Both the position numbers and the translations under genes were made by a program. Of a stretch of DNA of 37,955 nt, positions 28,334 through 36,459 are shown piece after piece. The DNA is from a virus: IMG/VR virus record IMGVR_UViG_3300032288_002421, positions 1 through 37,955 of that record. One strand, 5' to 3'. The notes beneath the pieces are model-generated. The model was not told the origin of the DNA and ran no database searches. It worked only from the letters and a program-made list of their open reading frames with translations. Within the stretch, counting starts at the first letter, position 1, and every line of letters begins with the position of its first letter.

Positions 28334-30958
28334 TCATCGCTTTTCTTCGGCCATAGCGTTGACGTTATAGCCAAGCGCGGCAAGTGCCCCGGCTACAGTC
28401 ATGCCTTTGCGGATCATATCGACCGCCTTGGGCCAGTCGGCCTCGCTGAAGAATCGCCGAGTCTCTTGAATATCGCCACGGGCGCCGCCCATCAAACTGT
28501 CGCGCAAAGCCTTGGCGCGAATCGCCGCACGCACCGCTTCGGACTCGCCTAGATTTTGGGACACGGTCGGTGGCAAATCGGCAAACGCTCGCAACATTCC
28601 GCTGGTCGCCTCGCCACTATACGGAGCGGTGGGCATCAATCCGTCCGGTCCGCGCTTCATAACGCCAGGCACATAGCCCGTACTGGAAATTGCCATTTCA
28701 CGCGTTGCGCCTGGTAGTGCGTTATCAATCCGATTACCAGCGGTTCTCATTATTTCGTTGAGTGCATTGGGACTTGCGCTTGGGTTGTACGGAAACACCA
28801 ACGCGCCCCGATTGGTAGCGGTAACGGCGAACCCGCTAGCCGCATCATCCAAGCCCGCAAGCTTGAGGGCCACAGACTGGGTGGGCGGGCCATACGGCAT
28901 TGTTTCGCGCAACCGTGCCGCGTCCAAGTTAGCTTTGCTGCTAGCTTCACCCAGGATGTTGTTGATCTGACTGAGTTGCTCTGCGGTTGGCAAAACACCA
29001 GCACTTGGATCGTTCAACCTTCCGGGGTTTATGTTTCGAGTATCAAGCACCACAGAGTTCTTTCCCTTGACGCTTGCCATGGTGTTGGGCAGGTTGTAAG
29101 CGCCAGCCTCTTGCGCGTCCATTAGGGCGCGGAACTGCTCTGCTGTGCTCATCACCCGGCTCGACATGTCTGAGATGCGTCCGCCGCCGCCACCCGTTGG
29201 GAAGTCCATCAATGGGCGTGCAATCGTCATCGGGTTGGTCTCGACGCCGCCCATGCTGTTGATGTAAAAGCCACTCGCCTCACGGGACGGCAGTTGCCTG
29301 TACCCCAGCGCACCGTAGATGGCATCACGGTTTCCGGCGCCGACCTGCGGGTAACTGTTCAGAAATGAATCCGGTGCAGGCAGGTCCCAGCGGCCCGTCC
29401 GGCTATATAAAAGCTTTTCCTCTGGCGTCATGTTCAACGCTTGCCGAACGTGGTTCAGCGATGCGCCTGGAATCGCCTCATGCGTGGCCGAGGCAGCGTG
29501 CTTGTACATGTAATCGCGTGCGGTGTTGTTCGCATCCCGTATGGCGGCCTTGATGCCCTCCAGCTCGTCGCCACTAAAACGCCCGGCCTTGCCCCTGCTG
29601 TACAAGTCCTGGGCCTTGCCGTAGACCCAAGGCACCTCCTGAATGTGCGGGCCGGCCCAATCGGTGCGGCCACCAATCGCAGCCTTATTGGCGCGATCGA
29701 CTTGCAGCGCCGTCTCGGCATCCATGAACGGGTGCATCGTGTCGGACACACCCGCCTTCCATGGATTGCCTTGCGGATCGGTATAGTGCATGCCTTGGGC
29801 GCGGCGAAAATCGTTCACGCCAAACAGGCCTTCGTTGGGGATGCGCGGGTCGTTCTTGTTGGCGTACTCCCCGATTTTGAAACCCATGTTTGCCGGTCGA
29901 TCGTTGGCAACGGCTGTATCAAGGGTTCGCATCGGTGCGCTACGGTAAGCCATCTCCGGCGCACCAGCCACACGACTGTTTAAGTGCTTGAGCGCAAAAC
30001 CCAGTTCAGACTCGGGGCTGACTCCCGCCGAATACACACCGTGCTGCTCGAGGGTGCGGTTAAGTTGATACGGTTCGCTGCTCTCAGAAATTCCCTGCTT
30101 TGCTCTGTCATACCATGTGCCAAGCCGGTCAGGATCTGCCAACCGAACGGCCTCAACCGAATCAGCAAAGTCTTTATCCATGCTTCGGCGCATGGCGCCA
30201 AGCCCTTGGCCGCCGGTTACCGTGCGGGGCGCTCCGACGTAGCCGCTATTCGTAGGCTTGAGATGCTCGCCGGCTCGAGCAGCCCTCAACACAGCCTCGT
30301 CGCCCTGGCTGATAGCCATCTCGCGGTAAAAGTCTGGCGCTACCTTGCTGCGTGGCCCGTTTGACTTGACCGTCTTGGCAGATTCTTCCGCGACATTGTC
30401 TGCACTTTCCCGCGCCATCTTCTCGACTTTTTTGGCACGCGAGGCTTCCTGCACATGCTTCTGTCCGAACTTCTCTATAACAGCCTGCTCTTCTGCCGTG
30501 CGGGCCACCTTGGCCTGTGGAATCAAATCGGCCAACTTGGCACGGCGTCCCGCGGCGTTAGCGCCCAGCGCCTTGGCAGGAACGGAGCCGGACGTGGCAA
30601 CGCCGCCACCCATCATGTTCAATGCAAAGTTTGCCGCTTCTTCTGGACCGTTGAACGCGCTGCGCCAGGCGCCACTTTCGTCAACATCCAATCCACCGCC
30701 CAACGAACGAGCCGGGGCAGTAAATGCATTGACGGCGCCCGCCAGAATGGACGGCAATGCCCAGCTTCGCTCGTTCATCACAGAGCCTGGCATTGTGTCC
30801 TGATAGGGCAGCAGCATCGCACGCCCTTCCATCGAAAGCGGATCTTGAAGCCTGTCCATCACCCCGGACAGCTTGTTCCGCTTCGGCTCGTTCGCCAGTA
30901 CCGCATTGACCACGCGCCGCAGCGCGTTCTTGTCGTTGGGCAGGTCAGCCACGCTCAT
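28334..30958 (-). CDS. Large virion-type protein of unknown function, end of late operon
   Basis: 874 residues with GGGAG before the ATG. Mostly polar, rich in Ala/Asn/Arg/Gly, with long helical parts (FGQKHVQEASRAKKVEKMA) and a C-terminal hydrophobic helix (MTVAGALAALGYNVNAMA). Contains repeated MPT/GP/NP patches and no catalytic motif that I can identify. It follows lysozyme, where podophages may carry a late ejected protein. The base composition is less GC-rich than the head genes, suggesting a separate history. Could be an ejected polyvalent-type protein; undetermined. Confidence 0.65.
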   Translation of the reverse strand: MSVADLPNDKNALRRVVNAVLANEPKRNKLSGVMDRLQDPLSMEGRAMLLPYQDTMPGSVMNERSWALPSILAGAVNAFTAPARSLGGGLDVDESGAWRSAFNGPEEAANFALNMMGGGVATSGSVPAKALGANAAGRRAKLADLIPQAKVARTAEEQAVIEKFGQKHVQEASRAKKVEKMARESADNVAEESAKTVKSNGPRSKVAPDFYREMAISQGDEAVLRAARAGEHLKPTNSGYVGAPRTVTGGQGLGAMRRSMDKDFADSVEAVRLADPDRLGTWYDRAKQGISESSEPYQLNRTLEQHGVYSAGVSPESELGFALKHLNSRVAGAPEMAYRSAPMRTLDTAVANDRPANMGFKIGEYANKNDPRIPNEGLFGVNDFRRAQGMHYTDPQGNPWKAGVSDTMHPFMDAETALQVDRANKAAIGGRTDWAGPHIQEVPWVYGKAQDLYSRGKAGRFSGDELEGIKAAIRDANNTARDYMYKHAASATHEAIPGASLNHVRQALNMTPEEKLLYSRTGRWDLPAPDSFLNSYPQVGAGNRDAIYGALGYRQLPSREASGFYINSMGGVETNPMTIARPLMDFPTGGGGGRISDMSSRVMSTAEQFRALMDAQEAGAYNLPNTMASVKGKNSVVLDTRNINPGRLNDPSAGVLPTAEQLSQINNILGEASSKANLDAARLRETMPYGPPTQSVALKLAGLDDAASGFAVTATNRGALVFPYNPSASPNALNEIMRTAGNRIDNALPGATREMAISSTGYVPGVMKRGPDGLMPTAPYSGEATSGMLRAFADLPPTVSQNLGESEAVRAAIRAKALRDSLMGGARGDIQETRRFFSEADWPKAVDMIRKGMTVAGALAALGYNVNAMAEEKR

Positions 30959-30964
30959 CTCCCG

Positions 30965-31390
30965 TCATGGCAGCAGCGCCGCTTCCGCAGCCCGCCGCAC
31001 CACCAGTCCCGGCAGCACTCGCCCGCCGCCACGCACCCACTTGCCGAACTCCTGCCGCGCCCCCGCCCAATCCTCGGCCAGCAGTCGCCGGCGCAACGTC
31101 GAGCCGCGGAACGCCGCCAGGCCGATGTTGTAGGCGAAGTCCGCCGCCGCGCACAGGACCGGCCCCGTCAGGTTTGGACACGCCGCCTGCACGCCTCGGG
31201 CGAACCGCAGCGCGTCCTGCTCCATGCGCTGGTCGGCGTAGGCTTGCGTCCAGGCGCGTCCGGGGAACACATCCGGGCCGGTGCTGCCCCAGCCGCACGT
31301 CCACACTCCAGCCGGGCAGATGTAGGGCGTGAGGCGGCAGCCTTCAAACCTCTTGATCAGCCGGTAGAGGTCGGCAAGGTCGGGCATCAT
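30965..31390 (-). CDS. Endolysin, GH24 lysozyme
   Basis: 141 residues from the ATG overlapping the upstream TGA. Catalytic pattern E16-x8-C25-x5-T31: IKRFEGCRL, YICPAGVWT, CGWGSTG. This is the Glu-Cys-Thr form of the T4/lambdoid lysozyme family (Cys in the usual Asp position). DFAYNIGLAAF and WVRGGGRVLPGLVVRRAAE are standard GH24 C-terminal segments. It lacks a signal peptide, so a holin is needed for access to the wall. Several membrane proteins precede it. Confidence 0.92.
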   Translation of the reverse strand: MMPDLADLYRLIKRFEGCRLTPYICPAGVWTCGWGSTGPDVFPGRAWTQAYADQRMEQDALRFARGVQAACPNLTGPVLCAAADFAYNIGLAAFRGSTLRRRLLAEDWAGARQEFGKWVRGGGRVLPGLVVRRAAEAALLP

Positions 31391-31857
31391 TTCCCGCGCC
31401 GCCCCAGCGCCCTGTCGGCAAAGAAAAACCCAATGATCACGCCCACCAGCTCCTTGTCCCAGTCGCTGGACACGAACCCGGCCTTGGCGAGCGCCAGCAC
31501 CCACAGCAGCAGCGCGATGGTCGCCGCCGCGGGCCGGATGCTGCCATTCCACGCGTCTACCCACCGCACGCCCGTGGGCACCGCAGCCGCCCGGATCCCG
31601 GCGATGAAGGCATCCGCGTCGGCCTTCTGCAGCGCCACATCGCCCGCCACCTGAATCTCGCGCACGCCAAGGTCGGATTGCAGCTTGATGCGGGCCATGT
31701 CGCGTTCGTGCCGCCCCGCCTCGAGTTCGGCCTGCAGGCGGGCCATCTCCAGTTCGTGGGCGTGGTCCTGGCGCTTCTGCATCCATGAGGCGACCTCGCC
31801 CCAGATCATGCGGAACACCGAGCCACCGAGGAACGAGAACAGCGCGGAGAAGATCAT
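31387..31857 (-). CDS. Membrane protein of the lysis cluster, possible 3TM holin
   Basis: 156 residues. The N-terminal hydrophobic part (IFSALFSFLGGSVFRMIWG) is followed by a long coiled coil (KRQDHAHELEMARLQAELEAGRHE), then two membrane helices (RPAAATIALLLWVLALAKAGF and LVGVIIGFFFADRALG). This resembles GTA-type 3TM holins. Its position directly upstream of lysozyme fits a lysis role, but other membrane proteins upstream compete for the holin label. Confidence 0.65.
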   Translation of the reverse strand: MIFSALFSFLGGSVFRMIWGEVASWMQKRQDHAHELEMARLQAELEAGRHERDMARIKLQSDLGVREIQVAGDVALQKADADAFIAGIRAAAVPTGVRWVDAWNGSIRPAAATIALLLWVLALAKAGFVSSDWDKELVGVIIGFFFADRALGRRGK

Positions 31858-31867
31858 GGCGATCCTT

Positions 31868-32164
31868 TCACGGTTGTGCGTCGGGGCTGCGCCAGGTGTG
31901 CCGTCCGGTGACGGCGAACCGGGCGAATCGGTACAGGTGGCGGGACATGAACCCTGCGGCGCCCACGGCCACGGCGACGGTCTCGGGGATGGGCTCGTAC
32001 TGCACCCCGTCCCACGCCCCGGTCAGCACCGCGGCGCTGGTCAGCATCAGCACGCCGAGGAACACCTTGCCGACGATGCCGTCCTCGTAGTGCGGCCACA
32101 TGATCAGAAAAACAGATACCACAAGAAGGACTGCGAGCGCGATTAGGTAGATTGTGCAGAGCAT
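31868..32164 (-). CDS. Small membrane protein of the lysis cluster
   Basis: 98 residues from the ATG at 32164. Helices IYLIALAVLLVVSVFLIMW, IVGKVFLGVLMLTSAAVL and PETVAVAVGAAGFM span the membrane; the C-terminus is basic. Similar three-helix phage proteins occur as holin-like or unknown. Starts just after the stop of the upstream membrane gene (TGACATG). Confidence 0.65.
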   Translation of the reverse strand: MLCTIYLIALAVLLVVSVFLIMWPHYEDGIVGKVFLGVLMLTSAAVLTGAWDGVQYEPIPETVAVAVGAAGFMSRHLYRFARFAVTGRHTWRSPDAQP

Positions 32165-32165
32165 G

Positions 32166-32495
32166 TCAGCCTCGGCGCGAGAACGCGGACGCAATTGCAG
32201 CTTTCCAGTCCGTCGTGGTGATCACCACGTAGACGGCGGACGCGAGCGACAGGCCAAACATGCCGATGAGGAAACCCAGCGCACCCACCGCCGAGTCGGA
32301 CAGGTGCCAGTATTCGACCACCAGGGGCGACACGTACCCGCCCGTGGCAGCGCCGCCGGCGATGGCGATCAGGCTGCCGGCGAACCCTTGCAGCTCTTTT
32401 ACGAAGCGCAAGGAGATCACCCCGCCAATGAACCCGGCGATGAACGGGGCCTTGGTCAAGCCGAACGCCGACAGGATTTCATCCAGCCAGTGCAT
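32166..32495 (-). CDS. Holin-like membrane protein
   Basis: 109 residues from the ATG at 32495. Starts MHWLDEILSAFGLTKA with a glycine-rich helix AGFIGGVISLRF, then GFAGSLIAIAGGAATGGYVS and VGALGFLIGMFGLSLASAVYVVI, ending with a basic tail. The plan of glycine-zipper helices plus charged tail is that of phage holins of the LydA type. A good candidate for the main holin. Confidence 0.68.
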   Translation of the reverse strand: MHWLDEILSAFGLTKAPFIAGFIGGVISLRFVKELQGFAGSLIAIAGGAATGGYVSPLVVEYWHLSDSAVGALGFLIGMFGLSLASAVYVVITTTDWKAAIASAFSRRG

Positions 32496-32497
32496 GG

Positions 32498-32692
32498 TTA
32501 TTTTTCCGAGATGGGCTGCGTGGTGACGAAGCGCAGAATCACGATGCCCACGGCGATCGCACAGCCGATGGCGGCCTGCGCCCACGCTGGCACAGGAAGC
32601 GCGAACACGAAGCCCTGCAGCACCGACAGCACCGCGATGGCGATGGCAAACCAGACGGTGCGCGAGCGCAATGCCTGGCTGATTGCGGTCAT
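32498..32692 (-). CDS. Small two-helix membrane protein
   Basis: 64 residues from the ATG at 32692. TVWFAIAIAVLSVLQGFVFAL and AAIGCAIAVGIVILRFV are two membrane helices. Could be a second holin or antiholin next to the larger candidate, 2 nt downstream. No family recognised. Confidence 0.6.
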   Translation of the reverse strand: MTAISQALRSRTVWFAIAIAVLSVLQGFVFALPVPAWAQAAIGCAIAVGIVILRFVTTQPISEK

Positions 32693-32931
32693 GCTTGCGC
32701 ACCCCATGCCGCGTCGGCGATGCGCTGAATGCGGGCGATTTCGTCCGCGCCGACCTCGGGCCATTGCATCTGCTTCAGGTTGGCGTTCACCGCCGCCATC
32801 TGCTCGGCAATGCTTGCGCCGTCGCGGGTGAACATCGTGCGGTGATGCGCCTTCCCAACCGGACTAGTCAGCGTGAAACGCACTTGCACGGTGGTGTCGG
32901 ACGGTATCTCGATCAGCGTGGAGATTTTCAT
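32689..32931 (-). CDS. Small protein between tail fibre and lysis genes
   Basis: 80 residues: MKISTLIEIPSDTTVQVRF with beta character, then AEQMAAVNANLKQMQWPEV and ARIQRIADAAW helices. It overlaps the downstream membrane gene by 4 nt and sits 9 nt after the fibre. Could be a fibre assembly factor by position, but nothing in the sequence shows this. Confidence 0.58.
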   Translation of the reverse strand: MKISTLIEIPSDTTVQVRFTLTSPVGKAHHRTMFTRDGASIAEQMAAVNANLKQMQWPEVGADEIARIQRIADAAWGAQA

Positions 32932-32940
32932 GGCGGTTCC

Positions 32941-34383
32941 TTATGCAGAGGCGGTGTAATTGAAAACGGTGCGCAGCGAATCGTTGGTGGTCCAAGTCAT
33001 CGGGATGGTCGCGTTGATCTGATTGCTGGTTCCATCGCCACGGTCAAAGATCATCGCGCCCGTGTTGTTCTGGCTAACCGGACCAAAGAAGTACCCGGTG
33101 CCGCTATCGGTGGCCTCCCACACGCCAGTTGGCAGTCCGTTGAGCGCCGACACACTCGCAAACGGCAGGCCAAGTTGCACCACGCCACCAAATGACGAGG
33201 TGCTGCCTAGAGAGAAGTTCGACCACACGGTGACTTGCGAGCCGACCTTGCGGTAAGTCCCGGTATTGGTGCCGTTTCCAGTGGTCATGTTGACGTTGGA
33301 GGGCGTGTACGTGCCTTCCTCGTAATCGTCCAGCGTGTTTGCATCGCTGCTGGCGTTTTGCGTGGCGGGGAACTTAATCTGTCCGGTAGGAAGGTTGCCG
33401 CCGACATACGGCCCGATGATGTTGAACTGCGTGCCGTCATACTCCACCGTGACCGGCACGTTCTGGCGAATCTCGCCGCCCACGCAAGCAGCGCCACCGC
33501 AGAACAGGTTCTTGGCGCCGAGCGAATCCACGTTGATGGTGGTCGCGCCCGTGTTGGTATTGGCCGGCACGAACGTGAACTGCTGCCCGGACACGTAGGA
33601 CGCCAGCGCAACCGGGGTCAGGGCCGCCGTGATGGTGTTGGTTCCAGCCACCGAGCCAAGCGTGCTTTGCGCGTTGCCAGCCAGCGTAATCACCCCCGAC
33701 GCATCCGGCACCGTCAGCGTGCGCGTGGTCGCGGTGGTGATGCTGGACAACTGGAATGCCAGCAGTTTGGACTTGTCGCTGTTGTCCATGAACAGCGCCG
33801 TGGAGTCCTGCAACACCGGGTATGACGGGTTCGTCGGCGTCAGCAGCCCGTAGGACACCGCCGACAGGCCAGAGTCCAGCACGCCCGAGTCGGACGCCAC
33901 CGTGACCGTGGTGATGCCGCCGCCGAACGAGGCCGCCGTGATCCGGCTGTAGACCGAGCCCGCCGTGTTCGTGGACAGCAGGCGCCGGCCCACCAGGCAG
34001 TTGGGCGTCTGATCGCCCGAGAACGAGAACTGCGTGGAGCTGATGTAAGTCGGCGTGAGGCCGGACGCCTGCCACTCGGACACCGACAGGGACACGTCGT
34101 TGATGCCGGTGACGTTATCCTCCGTCCAGATGGTCACGTCGGCGGGCGTCTTGAGGACGAACTTGGTCTGCCCGGTGGGCAGCCAGATCGGGTTGTCCGG
34201 CAGCCCCAGCGAGTTGAGGATGATCGGGTTCGCCTGCGCCGTGTTGCCGGTGCTGTCGGTGTAGGTCGTGCGCGGCGTGGTCGAGCCCGCAGCGTAGGTG
34301 TAGAGCTTCGCCAGGTTGCGCGGCACGCCAGAGGAATCGACCTGCTGCGAGTTGCCGATCGGCGAGAGGTAGACGGTGGGCAT
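32941..34383 (-). CDS. Tail fibre / receptor-binding protein
   Basis: 480 residues. The N-terminus (MPTVYLSPIGNSQQVDSSGV) and following LYTYAAGSTTPRTTYTDSTGNTAQAN block is the common phage virion-attachment beta domain. The central part is Thr/Ser/Asn/Gly-rich repeats. From about 345 (DANTLDDYEEGTYTPSNVN), DDYEEGTYTP is a frequent joint motif before a C-terminal receptor-binding domain. No sugar-cleaving motif is visible, so I call it fibre rather than tailspike. It follows the ejection genes and is the main candidate host-range gene. Confidence 0.82.
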   Translation of the reverse strand: MPTVYLSPIGNSQQVDSSGVPRNLAKLYTYAAGSTTPRTTYTDSTGNTAQANPIILNSLGLPDNPIWLPTGQTKFVLKTPADVTIWTEDNVTGINDVSLSVSEWQASGLTPTYISSTQFSFSGDQTPNCLVGRRLLSTNTAGSVYSRITAASFGGGITTVTVASDSGVLDSGLSAVSYGLLTPTNPSYPVLQDSTALFMDNSDKSKLLAFQLSSITTATTRTLTVPDASGVITLAGNAQSTLGSVAGTNTITAALTPVALASYVSGQQFTFVPANTNTGATTINVDSLGAKNLFCGGAACVGGEIRQNVPVTVEYDGTQFNIIGPYVGGNLPTGQIKFPATQNASSDANTLDDYEEGTYTPSNVNMTTGNGTNTGTYRKVGSQVTVWSNFSLGSTSSFGGVVQLGLPFASVSALNGLPTGVWEATDSGTGYFFGPVSQNNTGAMIFDRGDGTSNQINATIPMTWTTNDSLRTVFNYTASA

Positions 34384-36459
34384 TTACTGTCCTTTCTTGG
34401 TCTGCGCCGCCGATTGCGCGGAACCGATGCCCGACGCCTTGGCGGATTGCTTCATCTCAAACACTATGGATTCCACCGTCCGCGGCGTGGCTTTTTCCAG
34501 CATCGTCTTGGCCAACTTTGGGTCCAACATAATCCGCGCCAGCGTGTCCTGCACGTCGTTTTCGTTCAGCCTGGTGATGAAGTTCAGCGAGCGAGCGATA
34601 ACCGGCCACTTCGCCACCGCTTGCGCATCGCCGCCAAGCACCTGGCCCAACACGTAGGCGGTGGACAGGTTCTGCGCGGTGTTGGATCCGACGCTGCGCC
34701 CGCCCGTGTTGGACAGGCTGCCCCGGTCAAGATCGGCGGCGACGTTCTCCAACCGCTTCATCTGCGCGGGCGTCAGGATTTCGGACATTTCGCCAAGCTT
34801 GTTTGTGAACAGGTTCTTGAACTTGGCCTGCGACAGCGCGTATTCCGCTTCCTTAGTGATCGGGTTTTGCAGCACCAGCGCGTTCTCCGCGCCCTTGCGG
34901 ATGCCCGCCACGGTTTCCATCTGCTCGATGGGCTTGGACATGCGCGAGTATTTGGACAGGTACTGCTTCCAGTCTTTCGCGCCGGACTGCGTGATGGCGT
35001 CATCCATCATGGCCTGCACTTGGGAGGCGAGGCCTGCCGTGTACCGCTTGTCGAAGTTCTGGTTTTCCTGCGCGAACTTTTGGATGGTGTTCCCGATCTC
35101 TTTGCGGATCATGTACAGGTCATCGGGGTGGATCGTCCCGTCCGCCGCCGTGAAACTGGCGATCTTCTGGCGGATGTCGGCGATGGCACCCGAGGCCACG
35201 TTGGAAGCGCGGATGCCAGGGGTGGTCTCCATGCGGGCCAGTTGCCGCCCCAACTCGTCGGCGTAGACGCCTTGGGCGCGAACCGCCTGCAGGGACTGCT
35301 CGCGCAGCGGCGCGGTCACGGCGGTGCGCTTGGCCTCCGCACTAACCATCCCCGGCGTCATGCCGGCATTCGGCCCGCTGGCGATCTCCGCGCCCCCGGC
35401 CAGCCGGCGCAGTTCGTTCTGGCGGGCCAGGTTGTTGGCCGCCATGCGCTCGTCCAGCATCGCCTGAAACCGGGGATTGCTGGCCGCGATGCCGCGCTCG
35501 AGGATGGCGAGCTCGGTGGAGCCGGACGCCTGCGCGGTGGTCGGGCGCGAGCCGGGGACGAACTCGGGCACGTTCTCCAGCGACCGGGCCACCGCCCGCG
35601 GGTCGCGCACCATGCCGGCCACGGCGCCGGGAGCGGTATTGCCTGCGCCCATCGTGCCGACGGACGCCCCGGCGATGTCATCTGCCGCGCCCATGCCCAG
35701 CACCTTGGGAGAGCCCAGCGCGTCGGCAAGGATGCGCTGGACCGCCGCCTCGGTGCCCGCGTCACCGCGCAGCCCGGTGGTGTCCAGAATGGCCTTGGTG
35801 AGCCGGCCTGCGGCCTTGGCGGTGCCGACCACAGCGGGGGCCGCGTAGCTGCCGGCAATGCCTGCAGCAATCTGTGCGGCAGGGCCTGCGCCCGACTCCC
35901 TGGCGGTGCCCCCAGCAGCCGAACCGCCGACCGCGGCGAGCGCCTGTGCGCCGGGATTGGCTGCCATCATGCTCGCCGCCTTGCGACCGAGCGCCGTGCC
36001 TGCCGTGTCCGCTAGTTGCCTCGCAGCGCCCACCGTGCCCGCCGTGCTGGCGAGCGCCCGGTTCACGTCATAGACCACCCGCTCCGTCGCGCTGGCGGGC
36101 TTGGGGAACGCCTTGTCCAGTATCTGCTCGACCTGCTCGGACGGAGCCTTGTCGCCGCCCCGGATCCAGTTCACCACGTCTGCAAGGACGGGCGCGAGCG
36201 CCGCGGCACCGCCGCCGGCCAAGGCGCCGGGAATGGCGCCGACGCCGCCTATCAGCGCCCCGCCAGCCGCGCCTGCGGTCATGCCTGCGACGATGGGCGC
36301 AGCAGCGCGTCCAGCCAGCCCCACGGCCCGCATGGCGCGGTCAGGCATGGACAGCTCGGTGGACGCCGCCGGCGCCTTGGCGGGCGTCTGGTAGTCCGTC
36401 CACGGGCCTGCCGCTGACGCAGCCGCCTGCGGTTTGTAATCCTCCCAGGGGCCGGCCAT
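34384..36459 (-). CDS. Podophage internal/ejection protein with GPWxDY motifs
   Basis: 691 residues from the ATG at 36459 in a TAATG overlap (an upstream in-frame start would lie inside the preceding gene). It begins with two GPW-x-DY repeats (GPWEDY, GPWTDY) in the first 25 residues, then long Ala/Gly-rich hydrophobic regions (GAAGGALIGGVGAIPGALAG), and later coiled helices (NLARQNELRRLAGG, IRKEIGNTIQKFAQENQN). Large Ala-rich helical proteins with GPWxxY motifs are common DNA-ejection proteins. By order it would be the third such protein. Confidence 0.75.
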   Translation of the reverse strand: MAGPWEDYKPQAAASAAGPWTDYQTPAKAPAASTELSMPDRAMRAVGLAGRAAAPIVAGMTAGAAGGALIGGVGAIPGALAGGGAAALAPVLADVVNWIRGGDKAPSEQVEQILDKAFPKPASATERVVYDVNRALASTAGTVGAARQLADTAGTALGRKAASMMAANPGAQALAAVGGSAAGGTARESGAGPAAQIAAGIAGSYAAPAVVGTAKAAGRLTKAILDTTGLRGDAGTEAAVQRILADALGSPKVLGMGAADDIAGASVGTMGAGNTAPGAVAGMVRDPRAVARSLENVPEFVPGSRPTTAQASGSTELAILERGIAASNPRFQAMLDERMAANNLARQNELRRLAGGAEIASGPNAGMTPGMVSAEAKRTAVTAPLREQSLQAVRAQGVYADELGRQLARMETTPGIRASNVASGAIADIRQKIASFTAADGTIHPDDLYMIRKEIGNTIQKFAQENQNFDKRYTAGLASQVQAMMDDAITQSGAKDWKQYLSKYSRMSKPIEQMETVAGIRKGAENALVLQNPITKEAEYALSQAKFKNLFTNKLGEMSEILTPAQMKRLENVAADLDRGSLSNTGGRSVGSNTAQNLSTAYVLGQVLGGDAQAVAKWPVIARSLNFITRLNENDVQDTLARIMLDPKLAKTMLEKATPRTVESIVFEMKQSAKASGIGSAQSAAQTKKGQ

